A stretch of DNA of 46,033 nucleotides from Prevotella sp. (GTDB lineage: Bacteria; Bacteroidota; Bacteroidia; Bacteroidales; Bacteroidaceae). The translations under genes were made by a program, and so were the position numbers. Location: contig JAGCPV010000044.1 in assembly GCA_017965475.1 (NCBI GenBank), positions 1 through 46,033 of the forward strand, read 5' to 3'. Within the stretch, counting starts at the first letter, position 1, and each line of letters starts with the position of its first letter. The notes under the pieces are model-generated. The model was not told where the DNA came from, made no database searches, and worked only from the letters and a program-made list of their open reading frames with translations. Of the stretch, positions 16,190 through 24,533 are shown one piece after another.

Positions 16190-19100
16190 TTACATCTTTT
16201 TTAATAGTTCCCGAAGAGCCGTAATATTCTCTCCATAGAATTCTCTGTTCTTATAGGTCTTCATGGCATGATTTTCATCGAAGAATGCAGTCTCATCCTC
16301 TTTCTCCGACAACAAGATCTTACCCTTGAAATTGTCACCATTCCATTTTGTGACGTTTTCCCATACGCCCTTATAGATACCGCTAAATGGGTTATAATCA
16401 TGCATCATGATCTTCTTTGCCTTATCCAAAGCGTTTTTCATAAAGCCAGTCAATTGATTACCTTCCACGTTGCAGGCAAACTTCTTCCAGTTATCATTGT
16501 CTGCAGTTGACTGAGCCATACCGAAATTAACAGTAGCATTCTTGGTAAGGTCATCTATGCCATTAATATACTTATAGACTATGTATCTGGCCAGCAACTT
16601 CTTCTGTGTATTCCAAGATGATTTCTCATACTTCTTGATCACAGTCTTATCGCTTTTATAATTGCCATTTTTCATGTCAGCCACTGGCGGGATTCCATAA
16701 GTGGTTAAGAATGTAGCTTCACTGATCTTTGCTTTGATAGTATTCCTATCAACATTATCAGCAGGATTGTCATTCAGGATAACATCATTATCTTCCATAT
16801 TTGTCCATTTCTTGGCCGCCTGTGCGAGTTCATACGCAGCACTTCGCAGATTATTTGAGACCGCAACAATCTGTTCCCGCTTTTTCTTCCTGTCAGCATT
16901 CTTTTTACTTCTCTGATTAAAGTAATTTGCTACGGATTTTTCGTATGCCTTTTGATCTTTCTTCAATAGTATAGCCTTATTAGTATATTTTTGATCTTGG
17001 GGGTTAGGTGGCTGTTCGTTATATCCAGCCGAATCATGTTTCAGATCATTACCTGCCGGCACATTATTATCCCATGAGAATGATGTATCATTGTTCAGAT
17101 AAGCAGTAGCACCAGTAGTACCTACAGCATAGGTGATAATATCATTGTATGTCTTCGCAGACTCACTCTTATTAATTCCCTTTTCACCTGATATGGCATT
17201 AAACGCCTCTGTGGCTTCACAAAGCTTGTCCCACTTTTTATGGATATCATCCACAAGGGCATAGATATTCGTTTTCATCAGACTTGCCGTCAGATAATAC
17301 TTACGGAAGTCTGACAACCTATCATCTGCCTTTTCATATGCCTTATCCCTCTTCAGGCTCGCCCTTGGCATCTCGGTTGAACCTTCACCCGCCTCAATAC
17401 GTACAAATGTATATGACTTAATCTGAAGCGTACCGTCAACAGGGCGTAAGAACCATTCCACGACACAGCGCAGGAAAGACATATCCATGAACTTTTCCTT
17501 TGTCTCGGAGAGAAGCGATTCCTTAACACCTGACAGGAACGAGCCTGCCAGAGTCTTGAACTGCGAATCCTCCCATTCTTTCTGATAATAGAACCGGTCC
17601 TTAAACGTATTGCCTGATGTAATGTTAAGCGTATTGTTGGCCGAGATATTCACGTTCTTGCCAGTAATATTAACGTCACCATTTGGAGCAGAGATGGTAA
17701 TACCCTGGAAGGCATTCACTTCCACAGTACCGGCAGGTGACTCGATCGTAATGGAACGGTCGTCGGTAGAACCTGATATCTTATAGAAGCCATAACGGTC
17801 AGAAAGTTCGAATCCACCTCCCAGATCCGAAGACGTCTCATCACCCAATGGCCAGGCGCCCCACCATCCCATAGGCCAAAGCGACTTCAAGCAAGCCAGA
17901 GGACCCATCGTACTGGCGAGCAGGGTTGCCGCATTGGCACCGTCGGAGAACAGCAGATGATGGCCGGTCTTGACCTTGATACCATGCACGCCTCCATACT
18001 GGTCGAGGGGCAAGGCATTCTTCCAACGTTCATTCACAAAGGGGGCCGTCAGGTATCCCATCGCGTATGGACGGTCAATATTACCATGCTCATAGCCCAC
18101 CATCACCTCGTCACCCTCGTTCGGCGTGAAGTTCACGGCACCACCGTCAGTAGCTAAGGGCAACGTGACACGAATCCACGGCGAAGCATCGCCGTCACTG
18201 TCCTGCCAGGGATAGCGAACCCGGATACGGCCCATATTCTGCGGGTCCAACGTCTCGGCAACAAAGGCCGTCTGAGGACGAGCATCGCGGATGATGACAC
18301 TAGGCAGTGCCGGCGGAATGGGGATAGAGTTCGTCCATCCCTCCTCATCGGTTGGAACAAGTGCCCCAGCTGTCAAGGTCTCCGAAAGCTCCATCACAGG
18401 AAGAGCAGACACCAACAGATGATCCTCTATCACAGACTCCTTCTTCCCGTCTTCTGTGGTTTTTTCTACCATTTCATAGGAGCCCTCCACGAGGATGACC
18501 ACATAGTTCGTCTCATCCACATTCAACTTATCGCCCAACTTGATGGGGAAATAGTTGGAACCGAAGTCAAGCCAAACTGCCTGCTCTCCTACTTCCTTTT
18601 CCTTTCTCCGGATCAGGGGATAGAACACGTCTGTAAAGTTATTGACATCACTCGCATCAAACAGTGTGGAGAGATTGTTCAGCAGGTTGGTACTTCCATC
18701 GTATGTGGCAAACTCATTAAAATGGCCATCCGACGACTTCTGGTCGTCGAAAACCAATGAATTATCATCCTTATCCTTATAATTACTGTCGTCAAGGACA
18801 TGGTTATAGTCAGCTGCAGAATTGGTGACTTCATAAATCTTTGAAGCCACTTCCATGACAAGACCTACAAGGGCCTCACTCACCGAAGTAGAATTCATTG
18901 CCTTAAATAACAACTCAGGAATAGAAGCTTTCAATTCTTCCCCTAAGACTTCACCAATGGGGAGATACTCGTTATGCTTCAAATCTTGTTTCGTCCATTC
19001 ATCAACAGAAACAGGATCGAAATTATAACGGCTGTCAGTTTTCGGTGCATAAGTTTCAGAATTCGACTTTTCGTGTTCCGTGAAGTTATAGGCGCGATCC

Positions 19101-20101
19101 TCCACAGCAATACTCTCAGAGAGCACACTGTCGTAGTAGCGGCTCTGGACGGCATTGGGCTCTACAGCCCAGTCAATAACAACTTGATCACTGCCAACCG
19201 TCTTATAATATCGAGCTTCCGAAGGCTGCATACCCAGGTTCAGCTTACCATCCTCAAAATAGAGGAACTCACCGAAGCGGTTGGCGTTACGGACCATAAA
19301 ATGATAGAAGCTCTCGTTATACTGCACGATATAGGGAATACGCAATTCATCACGCCCTGACCACTCATACGTCTTACTATCCTCGGTCCTGGTTCCTTTA
19401 TACTTCATCAACTGCATGTGATTGGCAATCAGCGAACTCATCAAGGTGCAGTCCTCTTTCTTCAGGCTGTCCCTCAGGCTGAAGTTTTTCGATTCCTCTG
19501 CCAATATATCTGTATAGAGTCTCTTGGCGGTATAGGCACGACTGTACTTGTCTAGATCCATCAGTTTGTCTGCACTGTGGATGGTCAGTTCAATAAACTT
19601 GGAAGTTTTGTTGCTGACAGTCTTATAGATGGTACGCACCTTGAACACCAGATAGTTCTCGGCCACAGTGGAATCATTGATCTGAAGAATGACCTTTGAT
19701 CCTGTCATGAGCTTAGTCAAGTCTTTGTAACTAGTATCAACAAAATCACTTTTCGATAATTGATTATCAGAAGAGGTCAGTTCCTTACCATCCTTGTCTA
19801 TTGTCTTGACCGTTTCTGTCTTCGTCGTACTCAACTGAATCGTACCGATCTGAAGGTCTGCCTGGATTATACAAGGCTTATAGACAAACTTATGATAATT
19901 CAGCTTAGTCAGAGTAACAGTAAACTTGTAGGTGTTTTTAATGGTTGTTGACGTGATGGTTTTGACACCTGTCGTGGCATCTTCATTTATCTTCGGTGGA
20001 AGAAGCACATCTTTGTCGAAGGAAAGGGTCTTTTCCTGCGAAAAGGTAATACCGTCACCGCTTTTGCTTCCCTTATAGATGAATAGTTTAACTTCTGCCA
20101 T
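16190..20101 (-). CDS. tssI: VgrG spike protein 1 with long C-terminal extension
   Basis: Trimeric spike hub fired by the T6SS. The 1303 residues comprise a gp27-like base (about 1-590), an OB-fold (600-690, MGRIRVRYPWQDSDGDASPW and NIDRPYAMGYL), and a needle (700-830) with ISAPNGDVNITGKNVNISA-type beta-helix strands. After residue 850 there are about 450 extra residues, helical and Lys/Asp-rich. The extension ends in a segment (NGDNFKGKILLSEKEDETAFF) that is also recognisable at the end of VgrG2. The extension has no catalytic motif I recognise; it could be an effector or a docking module. It sits between the Hcp-like gene (16 bases) and the spike-like gene (3 bases). Confidence 0.88.
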   Translation of the reverse strand: MAEVKLFIYKGSKSGDGITFSQEKTLSFDKDVLLPPKINEDATTGVKTITSTTIKNTYKFTVTLTKLNYHKFVYKPCIIQADLQIGTIQLSTTKTETVKTIDKDGKELTSSDNQLSKSDFVDTSYKDLTKLMTGSKVILQINDSTVAENYLVFKVRTIYKTVSNKTSKFIELTIHSADKLMDLDKYSRAYTAKRLYTDILAEESKNFSLRDSLKKEDCTLMSSLIANHMQLMKYKGTRTEDSKTYEWSGRDELRIPYIVQYNESFYHFMVRNANRFGEFLYFEDGKLNLGMQPSEARYYKTVGSDQVVIDWAVEPNAVQSRYYDSVLSESIAVEDRAYNFTEHEKSNSETYAPKTDSRYNFDPVSVDEWTKQDLKHNEYLPIGEVLGEELKASIPELLFKAMNSTSVSEALVGLVMEVASKIYEVTNSAADYNHVLDDSNYKDKDDNSLVFDDQKSSDGHFNEFATYDGSTNLLNNLSTLFDASDVNNFTDVFYPLIRRKEKEVGEQAVWLDFGSNYFPIKLGDKLNVDETNYVVILVEGSYEMVEKTTEDGKKESVIEDHLLVSALPVMELSETLTAGALVPTDEEGWTNSIPIPPALPSVIIRDARPQTAFVAETLDPQNMGRIRVRYPWQDSDGDASPWIRVTLPLATDGGAVNFTPNEGDEVMVGYEHGNIDRPYAMGYLTAPFVNERWKNALPLDQYGGVHGIKVKTGHHLLFSDGANAATLLASTMGPLACLKSLWPMGWWGAWPLGDETSSDLGGGFELSDRYGFYKISGSTDDRSITIESPAGTVEVNAFQGITISAPNGDVNITGKNVNISANNTLNITSGNTFKDRFYYQKEWEDSQFKTLAGSFLSGVKESLLSETKEKFMDMSFLRCVVEWFLRPVDGTLQIKSYTFVRIEAGEGSTEMPRASLKRDKAYEKADDRLSDFRKYYLTASLMKTNIYALVDDIHKKWDKLCEATEAFNAISGEKGINKSESAKTYNDIITYAVGTTGATAYLNNDTSFSWDNNVPAGNDLKHDSAGYNEQPPNPQDQKYTNKAILLKKDQKAYEKSVANYFNQRSKKNADRKKKREQIVAVSNNLRSAAYELAQAAKKWTNMEDNDVILNDNPADNVDRNTIKAKISEATFLTTYGIPPVADMKNGNYKSDKTVIKKYEKSSWNTQKKLLARYIVYKYINGIDDLTKNATVNFGMAQSTADNDNWKKFACNVEGNQLTGFMKNALDKAKKIMMHDYNPFSGIYKGVWENVTKWNGDNFKGKILLSEKEDETAFFDENHAMKTYKNREFYGENITALRELLKKM

Positions 20102-20117
20102 AATTGTTGTTGTTTAT

Positions 20118-20600
20118 TTAGTTGCGGGTAATCTCCAATATCTTTGAGTTATCATCCTTGCCCATGTAGGTGATGGAACTGATCAGCAGGGTCACCTCAA
20201 TGCGAACCTGGTTCATCGTGCCGTCTTCCAGCACCACCGCGTCGTAGTCCTCCTTCACATCCACCACATAGCCCTTCACGACCATGGCATCCTCGTAAGA
20301 GTCCATACGGTCTGACTGATTGAAGGTGATATTGAAGATAAACGTATGATCGAAAAGCTCGTTGCTCTGCAAGCGCTGGTAGAACACTTTACCGTCATCC
20401 GGGTTCCCCAGACGAATGGTAAACTGCATCTCCGTGGGTGTGGTCTCACCGTAAGGGAATCCGGCATCGTTACGATTGCGCTGACACTTATAGGCGAAGT
20501 GCTGGATCGTATGACAAGCTCTCTTCTCTACATTTCTGCCATTCTCCAGAATACTGTCTGGATAGAGGACGGCTTTAAGATAATCAGAATAATTTGGCAT
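20118..20600 (-). CDS. Hcp-fold-like protein of module 1
   Basis: A 160-residue protein with the look of an Hcp/tail-tube fold: FTIRLGNPDDGKVFY, then FIFNITFNQ, the strand AMVVKGYVVDVKEDY and the closing strand EVTLLISSITYMG. A paralogue (161 residues) precedes vgrG2, and in both places the gene is immediately before vgrG and after an Hcp gene. I infer a tube-initiator or adaptor between the VgrG trimer and the hexameric Hcp tube, as phage tube-initiation proteins do. It could also simply be a divergent Hcp. The gene starts 11 bases after the third Hcp ends. Confidence 0.65.
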   Translation of the reverse strand: MPNYSDYLKAVLYPDSILENGRNVEKRACHTIQHFAYKCQRNRNDAGFPYGETTPTEMQFTIRLGNPDDGKVFYQRLQSNELFDHTFIFNITFNQSDRMDSYEDAMVVKGYVVDVKEDYDAVVLEDGTMNQVRIEVTLLISSITYMGKDDNSKILEITRN

Positions 20601-20611
20601 GGTTTTCTTGT

Positions 20612-21037
20612 TTATCGGTTGTCGGAATAAAGATTATAATATTCCGTATCATTAATCTTTATTTTGTCAGCAACGAACGAGAGTTTGATACAGCGTCTCT
20701 TCTGGGCATCAATCCGATACTCTTCCGCAAAGGAATAGCAATAGGCATCCTCGAATTCCAGGAATTTCATCTCCGTGTCATTTCCCGTGATCGACTGGAG
20801 ATCGAAGATGAGCCTGCCACTCTGGGAGCCATTCTGGATATACCACTCATACAGGTTCAGGTCTTCCCGTCCCGGGGCAACCACGACCACTTCCACCTTC
20901 TCGCACCTGGCATCGGTGTCGGGTCGGAAGTGGTTGTGATGCCGTGTGAAATGCAAGTGACAATCCATCACCAAATACTCTTTCGAATAGAGACCTGCGC
21001 TATTGTCGCCGAATTGCAGGCGCGCCATTAATGCCAT
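20612..21037 (-). CDS. tssD: Hcp/TssD-family tube protein 3
   Basis: A 141-residue Hcp-like protein of the Bacteroidota TssD type. It begins MALMARLQFGDNSAGLYSK and contains LVMDCHLHFTR, VEVVVVAPGREDLNLYEWYI and a C-terminal strand-rich end (IKLSFVADKIKINDTEYYN). It is closer to the Hcp that begins module 2 than to the two Hcps just upstream. Hcp hexamers stack as the inner tube and carry small effectors. It lies downstream of a strong hairpin that may lower its expression relative to the first two Hcps. Together with the next two genes it forms a repeated hcp/Hcp-like/vgrG unit. Confidence 0.75.
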   Translation of the reverse strand: MALMARLQFGDNSAGLYSKEYLVMDCHLHFTRHHNHFRPDTDARCEKVEVVVVAPGREDLNLYEWYIQNGSQSGRLIFDLQSITGNDTEMKFLEFEDAYCYSFAEEYRIDAQKRRCIKLSFVADKIKINDTEYYNLYSDNR

Positions 21038-21058
21038 AGTTCCGTACCTTAATTAATT

Positions 21059-21110
21059 TAAAAACATAAGTATCACTTGGCCCAGCCCACGAAGGGCTGA
21101 GTCAAGTGTC
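21059..21110 (-). terminator. Hairpin between Hcp2 and Hcp3, possible attenuator
   Basis: On the minus strand, CACTTG and CAGCCC pair with GGGCTG and CAAGTG around a TTCGT loop, with a short internal mismatch. The stem (21074-21108) is followed by ATACTTATG then TTTTTAAATT. The T tract begins about nine bases after the stem, so it may terminate only partly, or stabilise the 3' end of the hcp messenger. Confidence 0.5.
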
Positions 21111-21122
21111 ACATACATGGAA

Positions 21123-21521
21123 TTACTTCCAGGGGTTCTCGTAGCTGACGGCACCGTTCTCGAGCTTCTGGCATACGATCTCCATCTCCTCGAAGTGCTC
21201 CTCACCGTCTTCCCACTTCTCCTTGTAGTTGATGCAGTAGCAGCCTGTGCCTTTCAGCTCCTTCATCGTGGAGCCATCAACCGTGTTGTAGAACTTGCAG
21301 GTGAAATCGCGGGGATCATTGGGAGCCAGCATCCACTGCAGCATCTGGCTGTTACCGTCGTTCATCGCCTTTACGCGGATAGTTACCTTACCGCCACGGG
21401 GAATACCAGCAATCTGTCCTTCACGATCAGTTGCCTGGTCAAACTTGTAGTCAACCATCATGACCTCGCGGGCCTCGAAATCCTTAACCTCAAGGGTTAC
21501 CGGTGTTACATTCTCTGCCAT
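21123..21521 (-). CDS. tssD: Hcp/TssD tube protein 2
   Basis: A 132-residue TssD-family tube protein. It is a clear paralogue of the neighbouring 130-residue Hcp: shared EVMMVDYKFDQATD, IPRGGKVTIRVKAMNDG, the GCYCINYKEKWEDG segment and the closing VSYENPW. Hcp forms hexameric rings that stack inside the TssBC sheath and are expelled. Placement right after the sheath genes suggests that Hcp1 and Hcp2 are the bulk tube proteins. The two genes are 52 bases apart, with a 14-bp tandem repeat between them. Confidence 0.85.
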   Translation of the reverse strand: MAENVTPVTLEVKDFEAREVMMVDYKFDQATDREGQIAGIPRGGKVTIRVKAMNDGNSQMLQWMLAPNDPRDFTCKFYNTVDGSTMKELKGTGCYCINYKEKWEDGEEHFEEMEIVCQKLENGAVSYENPWK

Positions 21522-21543
21522 ATCTTGTTTCCTTTCTTACTTT

Positions 21544-21571
21544 TTAATTCTTAACTCTTAATTCTTAACTC
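21544..21571. repeat. 14-bp tandem duplication
   Basis: TTAATTCTTAACTC occurs twice back to back (21544-21557 and 21558-21571), between the two Hcp genes. AT-rich repeats of this kind are common near ribosome-binding regions in Bacteroidota and may expand or shrink by slippage. Confidence 0.8.
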
Positions 21572-21573
21572 AT

Positions 21574-21966
21574 TTATGCCCACTCGTTCTCGTACTTCAC
21601 TGAGCCGATAGCGAACTCCTTGCAGGTGATGACAATCTCCTCAAAATGTCCGAGCTTGTCTTCCCACTTCTCCTCGAAGTTCACGCAGTAGCCGGTCTTG
21701 AACTCGATGGTCTTCATGGCCTTGCCCGTCTTGGTCTCCAAGAACTCGATCGAGCCATCCTTACCCAGGTTGCGCTCCACCATCCAGGCCAGCAGGTCGG
21801 GGGTTCCGTCATTGAGGGCCTTCACACGGACAGTGATCTTACCGCCGCGGGGAATACCGGCCATCTGTCCTTCCACATCAGTTGCCTGATCAAACTCATA
21901 GGTTACCATCAGTACTTCACGATCCTTGTAACCGTCAATCTTCATTGTTACTGGTGTCTTTGCCAT
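21574..21966 (-). CDS. tssD: Hcp/TssD tube protein 1
   Basis: A 130-residue TssD-family protein, inner tube of the T6SS. Features: EVLMVTYEFDQATD, IPRGGKITVRVKALNDG, LLAWMVERN, a TGYCVNFEEKWEDK segment and the terminal KYENEW, which matches the ending of Bacteroidota Hcps. It follows tssC by 57 bases and has its own AT-rich leader. No promoter box of TAnnTTTG type is seen directly upstream, so it is probably read from the clpV promoter. Compared with tube protein 2 it is a recent duplicate with changed surface loops. Confidence 0.87.
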   Translation of the reverse strand: MAKTPVTMKIDGYKDREVLMVTYEFDQATDVEGQMAGIPRGGKITVRVKALNDGTPDLLAWMVERNLGKDGSIEFLETKTGKAMKTIEFKTGYCVNFEEKWEDKLGHFEEIVITCKEFAIGSVKYENEWA

Positions 21967-22023
21967 AACTGTTTAATGTTTAGATGTTAATAATATTGTT
22001 TTACTTTTACCTATTGGTATTTA

Positions 22024-23394
22024 TTATGCACTTGCCAGAGCAGCCTCCTTATCCTTCTTATCGGCAGCCACCTTGATCACGAAGTTCTTGGCAGCATAGA
22101 ACGGCGTCAGCGTCACATCGCAGGTAATCTGCTTGGTAACAGGATCCTGACGGGGCTCACCGATCTCGTAGTTCTGGAACAGGTTGCCATAACCCTTATA
22201 CATATTGAGGAACTCCTGGATCTTCGACTTCAGGTTCTTCGGGCTGTTGTACGGATCCCAGTTCTCGAGGGCCACCTCATGAACAAAGTTCATCAGCACT
22301 TTCTTCACCCAGTCGAACACACGAACGATCGGATACTCCTTCATGGCATCAAGGTCACCGTTGTAGAGCGTGGTGTTGTTGAAAGCCATCACACGACCCT
22401 CGCTATAGACCATCGGGATCACCTGGTTGTCCATCAGGGCAGCGATCTCAGACTTCAACAGGTCGCTCTTCACACCCTTCACACCGTCGAGCGTACCGTA
22501 CTTCTTACCACCGGCACCCTGTGCCATATTAGCGGTCTCGTCGTACAGCTTACCGCAGAGGGCAGCAGCCGGAGCGATATAGAAGGCCTTGGCATCCTCC
22601 TCGTCGGAAGACATCTTCTCTGCCTCACGACCGACGATCCAGTTAGCGGTCATCACCACATTCATCAGGCACTGGTCGCTGTCGCGATAGCCCTCGGTAT
22701 TAGCCTGCAGGTCATCGAACGAGTACTCGTCGGCATGGTCGGTGATGAGCATCACCTTATACTTAAAGGCCATCTTAGCCCACTGGAGCAGATCTATCTT
22801 GTCGGTAAACACAGCACCCGGTACACAGACAAGGCTGTAAGCATCTTTCAGGCTCAGACGGTCGAAACCGTTGCGCAGGATGTTCTCCACCTCACCAGCG
22901 AAGCCAGAGTCGGCATCGGCGATATCTTCCTTCAGTACGTTGATAATACGCAGGTTCTTCACCTTGTCGGTACCGCAGGTCTTGAAGAACGAGTCGAGCT
23001 CACGATAGCTGCGCTCCAGGTTCTGGGTAGCATAGAGAGCATCGGTGATACCCTGCTTCAGCACGTTCGTATATTTCTCCTCATCCTGCTTGCAGGCATC
23101 AGCGAAACCTGTTGCGCTCTCGATACCAGTATCCGACAGCAGTTCGAGCCAGCGCTTGATATCGCGCTTCAGACCCTCGCGCTTATCCTTAAAGCGCTTG
23201 TCGGTCAGGAACACCTGCTTGGCAGCCTTACGGGCCGGGTTCATATTATCTGCATCGGGCATGAAGCCACGGATAGCGTTAAATCCTCCAAAGGCGGACA
23301 AAAGTTTGGAGACGTCTTTTTTACCTTCTTTCTCCTGAAGCTCGGCACCAGCCTGACCGGCGGCCTGGGCTTTCTGCATTTCTACATCTGCCAT
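22024..23394 (-). CDS. tssC: T6SS sheath large subunit TssC
   Basis: Large contractile-sheath protein (VipB/TssC), 456 residues. With TssB it polymerises around the Hcp tube and contracts to fire it. Recognisable stretches include DAYSLVCVPGAVFTDK, VVMTANWIVGREAEKM, YIAPAAALCGKLYDE and the C-terminal sheath core GEPRQDPVTKQITCDVTLTPFY, equivalent to the handshake strand region. The N-terminal Ala/Gln/Lys-rich lead and a C-terminal KKDKEAALASA tail flank it. It is separated from tssB by the AraC-like gene, which is unusual since tssB and tssC are normally adjacent. Confidence 0.92.
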   Translation of the reverse strand: MADVEMQKAQAAGQAGAELQEKEGKKDVSKLLSAFGGFNAIRGFMPDADNMNPARKAAKQVFLTDKRFKDKREGLKRDIKRWLELLSDTGIESATGFADACKQDEEKYTNVLKQGITDALYATQNLERSYRELDSFFKTCGTDKVKNLRIINVLKEDIADADSGFAGEVENILRNGFDRLSLKDAYSLVCVPGAVFTDKIDLLQWAKMAFKYKVMLITDHADEYSFDDLQANTEGYRDSDQCLMNVVMTANWIVGREAEKMSSDEEDAKAFYIAPAAALCGKLYDETANMAQGAGGKKYGTLDGVKGVKSDLLKSEIAALMDNQVIPMVYSEGRVMAFNNTTLYNGDLDAMKEYPIVRVFDWVKKVLMNFVHEVALENWDPYNSPKNLKSKIQEFLNMYKGYGNLFQNYEIGEPRQDPVTKQITCDVTLTPFYAAKNFVIKVAADKKDKEAALASA

Positions 23395-23437
23395 AATTCT
23401 ATTACTTTTTTATTAATTTACTTTTTACTTTTATTAT

Positions 23438-24013
23438 TTAATCTTTCTCTGTCATCATACGGAACTCCACAGGTGTCATTCCGATGACCTCACTCATCCG
23501 GCGCTGTAACGTACGGACGGAGTTATAACCAGCTTCGGCACTGATGGCTGCAATGCCATACTCCGGGTGGTCCCTGAGTAACTGCAAGGCACGCATCAGC
23601 CGGAGGTTCTCGAGATAATCGTCCGGCGACTTGAAGATCGTAGAGTTACGGAAGAGACGGATCAGACGAGCCTGGGAGACACCCATCAGCTCAGCCAGTT
23701 CGGGAGTACCGAATTCCGCTGTCACCAATTGGGGCTCGTGCTCCAGCTGGTTCTCCAGCATCGCCAGCAACTCAGCATCATCGACGAGATCAGCCTGCAT
23801 CTTCATCCTGCGGCCACGTTCCATCTCTGCTTTCAGCCAATTGACACGCTGCTTCAGCTCATACCAGGCGGTCAACTGCTCACTCATCAGAAGGTTACGT
23901 CCCAGCAGACGAACGTTTTCCAAATCCAAACGCTCGTTTTCCTCCTGCAGACGGTTATTCTCCTCCGACAAGCGGGCGACCTCGGCTTCTAACTCTTCAA
24001 TCTTCTTTGCCAT
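23438..24013 (-). CDS. Coiled-coil AraC-type HTH protein inside the tssB-tssC pair
   Basis: A 191-residue protein. Residues 3-65 form a leucine-zipper-like coiled coil (EELEAEVARLSEENNRLQEE). The C-terminal ~90 residues are an AraC/XylS-type double HTH: first helix-turn-helix ELAELMGVSQARLIRLFR (106-122), second IAAISAEAGYNSVRTLQRR (154-172), ending in GMTPVEFRMM. There is no ligand-binding cupin or receiver domain; the coiled coil could mediate dimerisation or sensing by partner binding. It lies 16 bases after tssB and 43 before tssC, so the operon makes its own regulator in step with the sheath. Whether it acts on this locus is inferred. Confidence 0.8.
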   Translation of the reverse strand: MAKKIEELEAEVARLSEENNRLQEENERLDLENVRLLGRNLLMSEQLTAWYELKQRVNWLKAEMERGRRMKMQADLVDDAELLAMLENQLEHEPQLVTAEFGTPELAELMGVSQARLIRLFRNSTIFKSPDDYLENLRLMRALQLLRDHPEYGIAAISAEAGYNSVRTLQRRMSEVIGMTPVEFRMMTEKD

Positions 24014-24029
24014 GGCTACTATATGCTAC

Positions 24030-24494
24030 TTATCCAGCAGTCTCAAGTTCATCAAGCATAGACTGGAGCATCTCCTTCAACTCGTCGCGGCTACCTGCTT
24101 CTTTCAGAATGTCACGGAGTTTACGGTTCTGCTCAATACTCTTGCGGATCGTCTGGTTGGTGTCGATCTTCTCTTTCACGCCAGAAAGGAACGGACTGTT
24201 CTGGACCAGACGGCCCTTACCACCCTGTGCCTCAAAGTCACGCAACTCACCGAAGTGCAGTGTCTCATTCACGGAACCGCCTTCTTCATCAGTAAAGCTC
24301 ACCTCTACCTTCGGCTTGAAGTGCTCAAAGGCATCATCAATGTTGTGGATATCCTCCACAAACTCAGGATTACCAGCTTCCACATCAGAGGTGTACTGAT
24401 CGATCATCAGAGTCTTGTTCTGGTCGATCAAACTGACTTTCGCATTGCTCTCCTCATCGGGAGCCATCGAGATAAAATTCTCTTTCATTGCCAT
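24030..24494 (-). CDS. tssB: T6SS sheath small subunit TssB
   Basis: Small contractile-sheath protein (VipA/TssB), 154 residues. Typical features are the KVEVSFTDEEGGSVNETLHF strand region, a FGELRDFEAQGG segment, and a C-terminal helix with NRKLRDILKEAGSRDELKEM. It pairs with TssC to form the sheath that ClpV disassembles. The gene follows clpV by 39 bases and is separated from tssC by an AraC-like regulator. Length and motif order match the family. Confidence 0.9.
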   Translation of the reverse strand: MAMKENFISMAPDEESNAKVSLIDQNKTLMIDQYTSDVEAGNPEFVEDIHNIDDAFEHFKPKVEVSFTDEEGGSVNETLHFGELRDFEAQGGKGRLVQNSPFLSGVKEKIDTNQTIRKSIEQNRKLRDILKEAGSRDELKEMLQSMLDELETAG

Positions 24495-24533
24495 AGTTGT
24501 AATGGTTTTAAATGTTATACATAAAGTTAATTA

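Noticed and set aside
22279-23487. Long plus-strand open frame opposite tssC
   Set aside because: Antisense to a well-supported sheath gene; His/Leu-rich translation typical of shadow frames in this locus.
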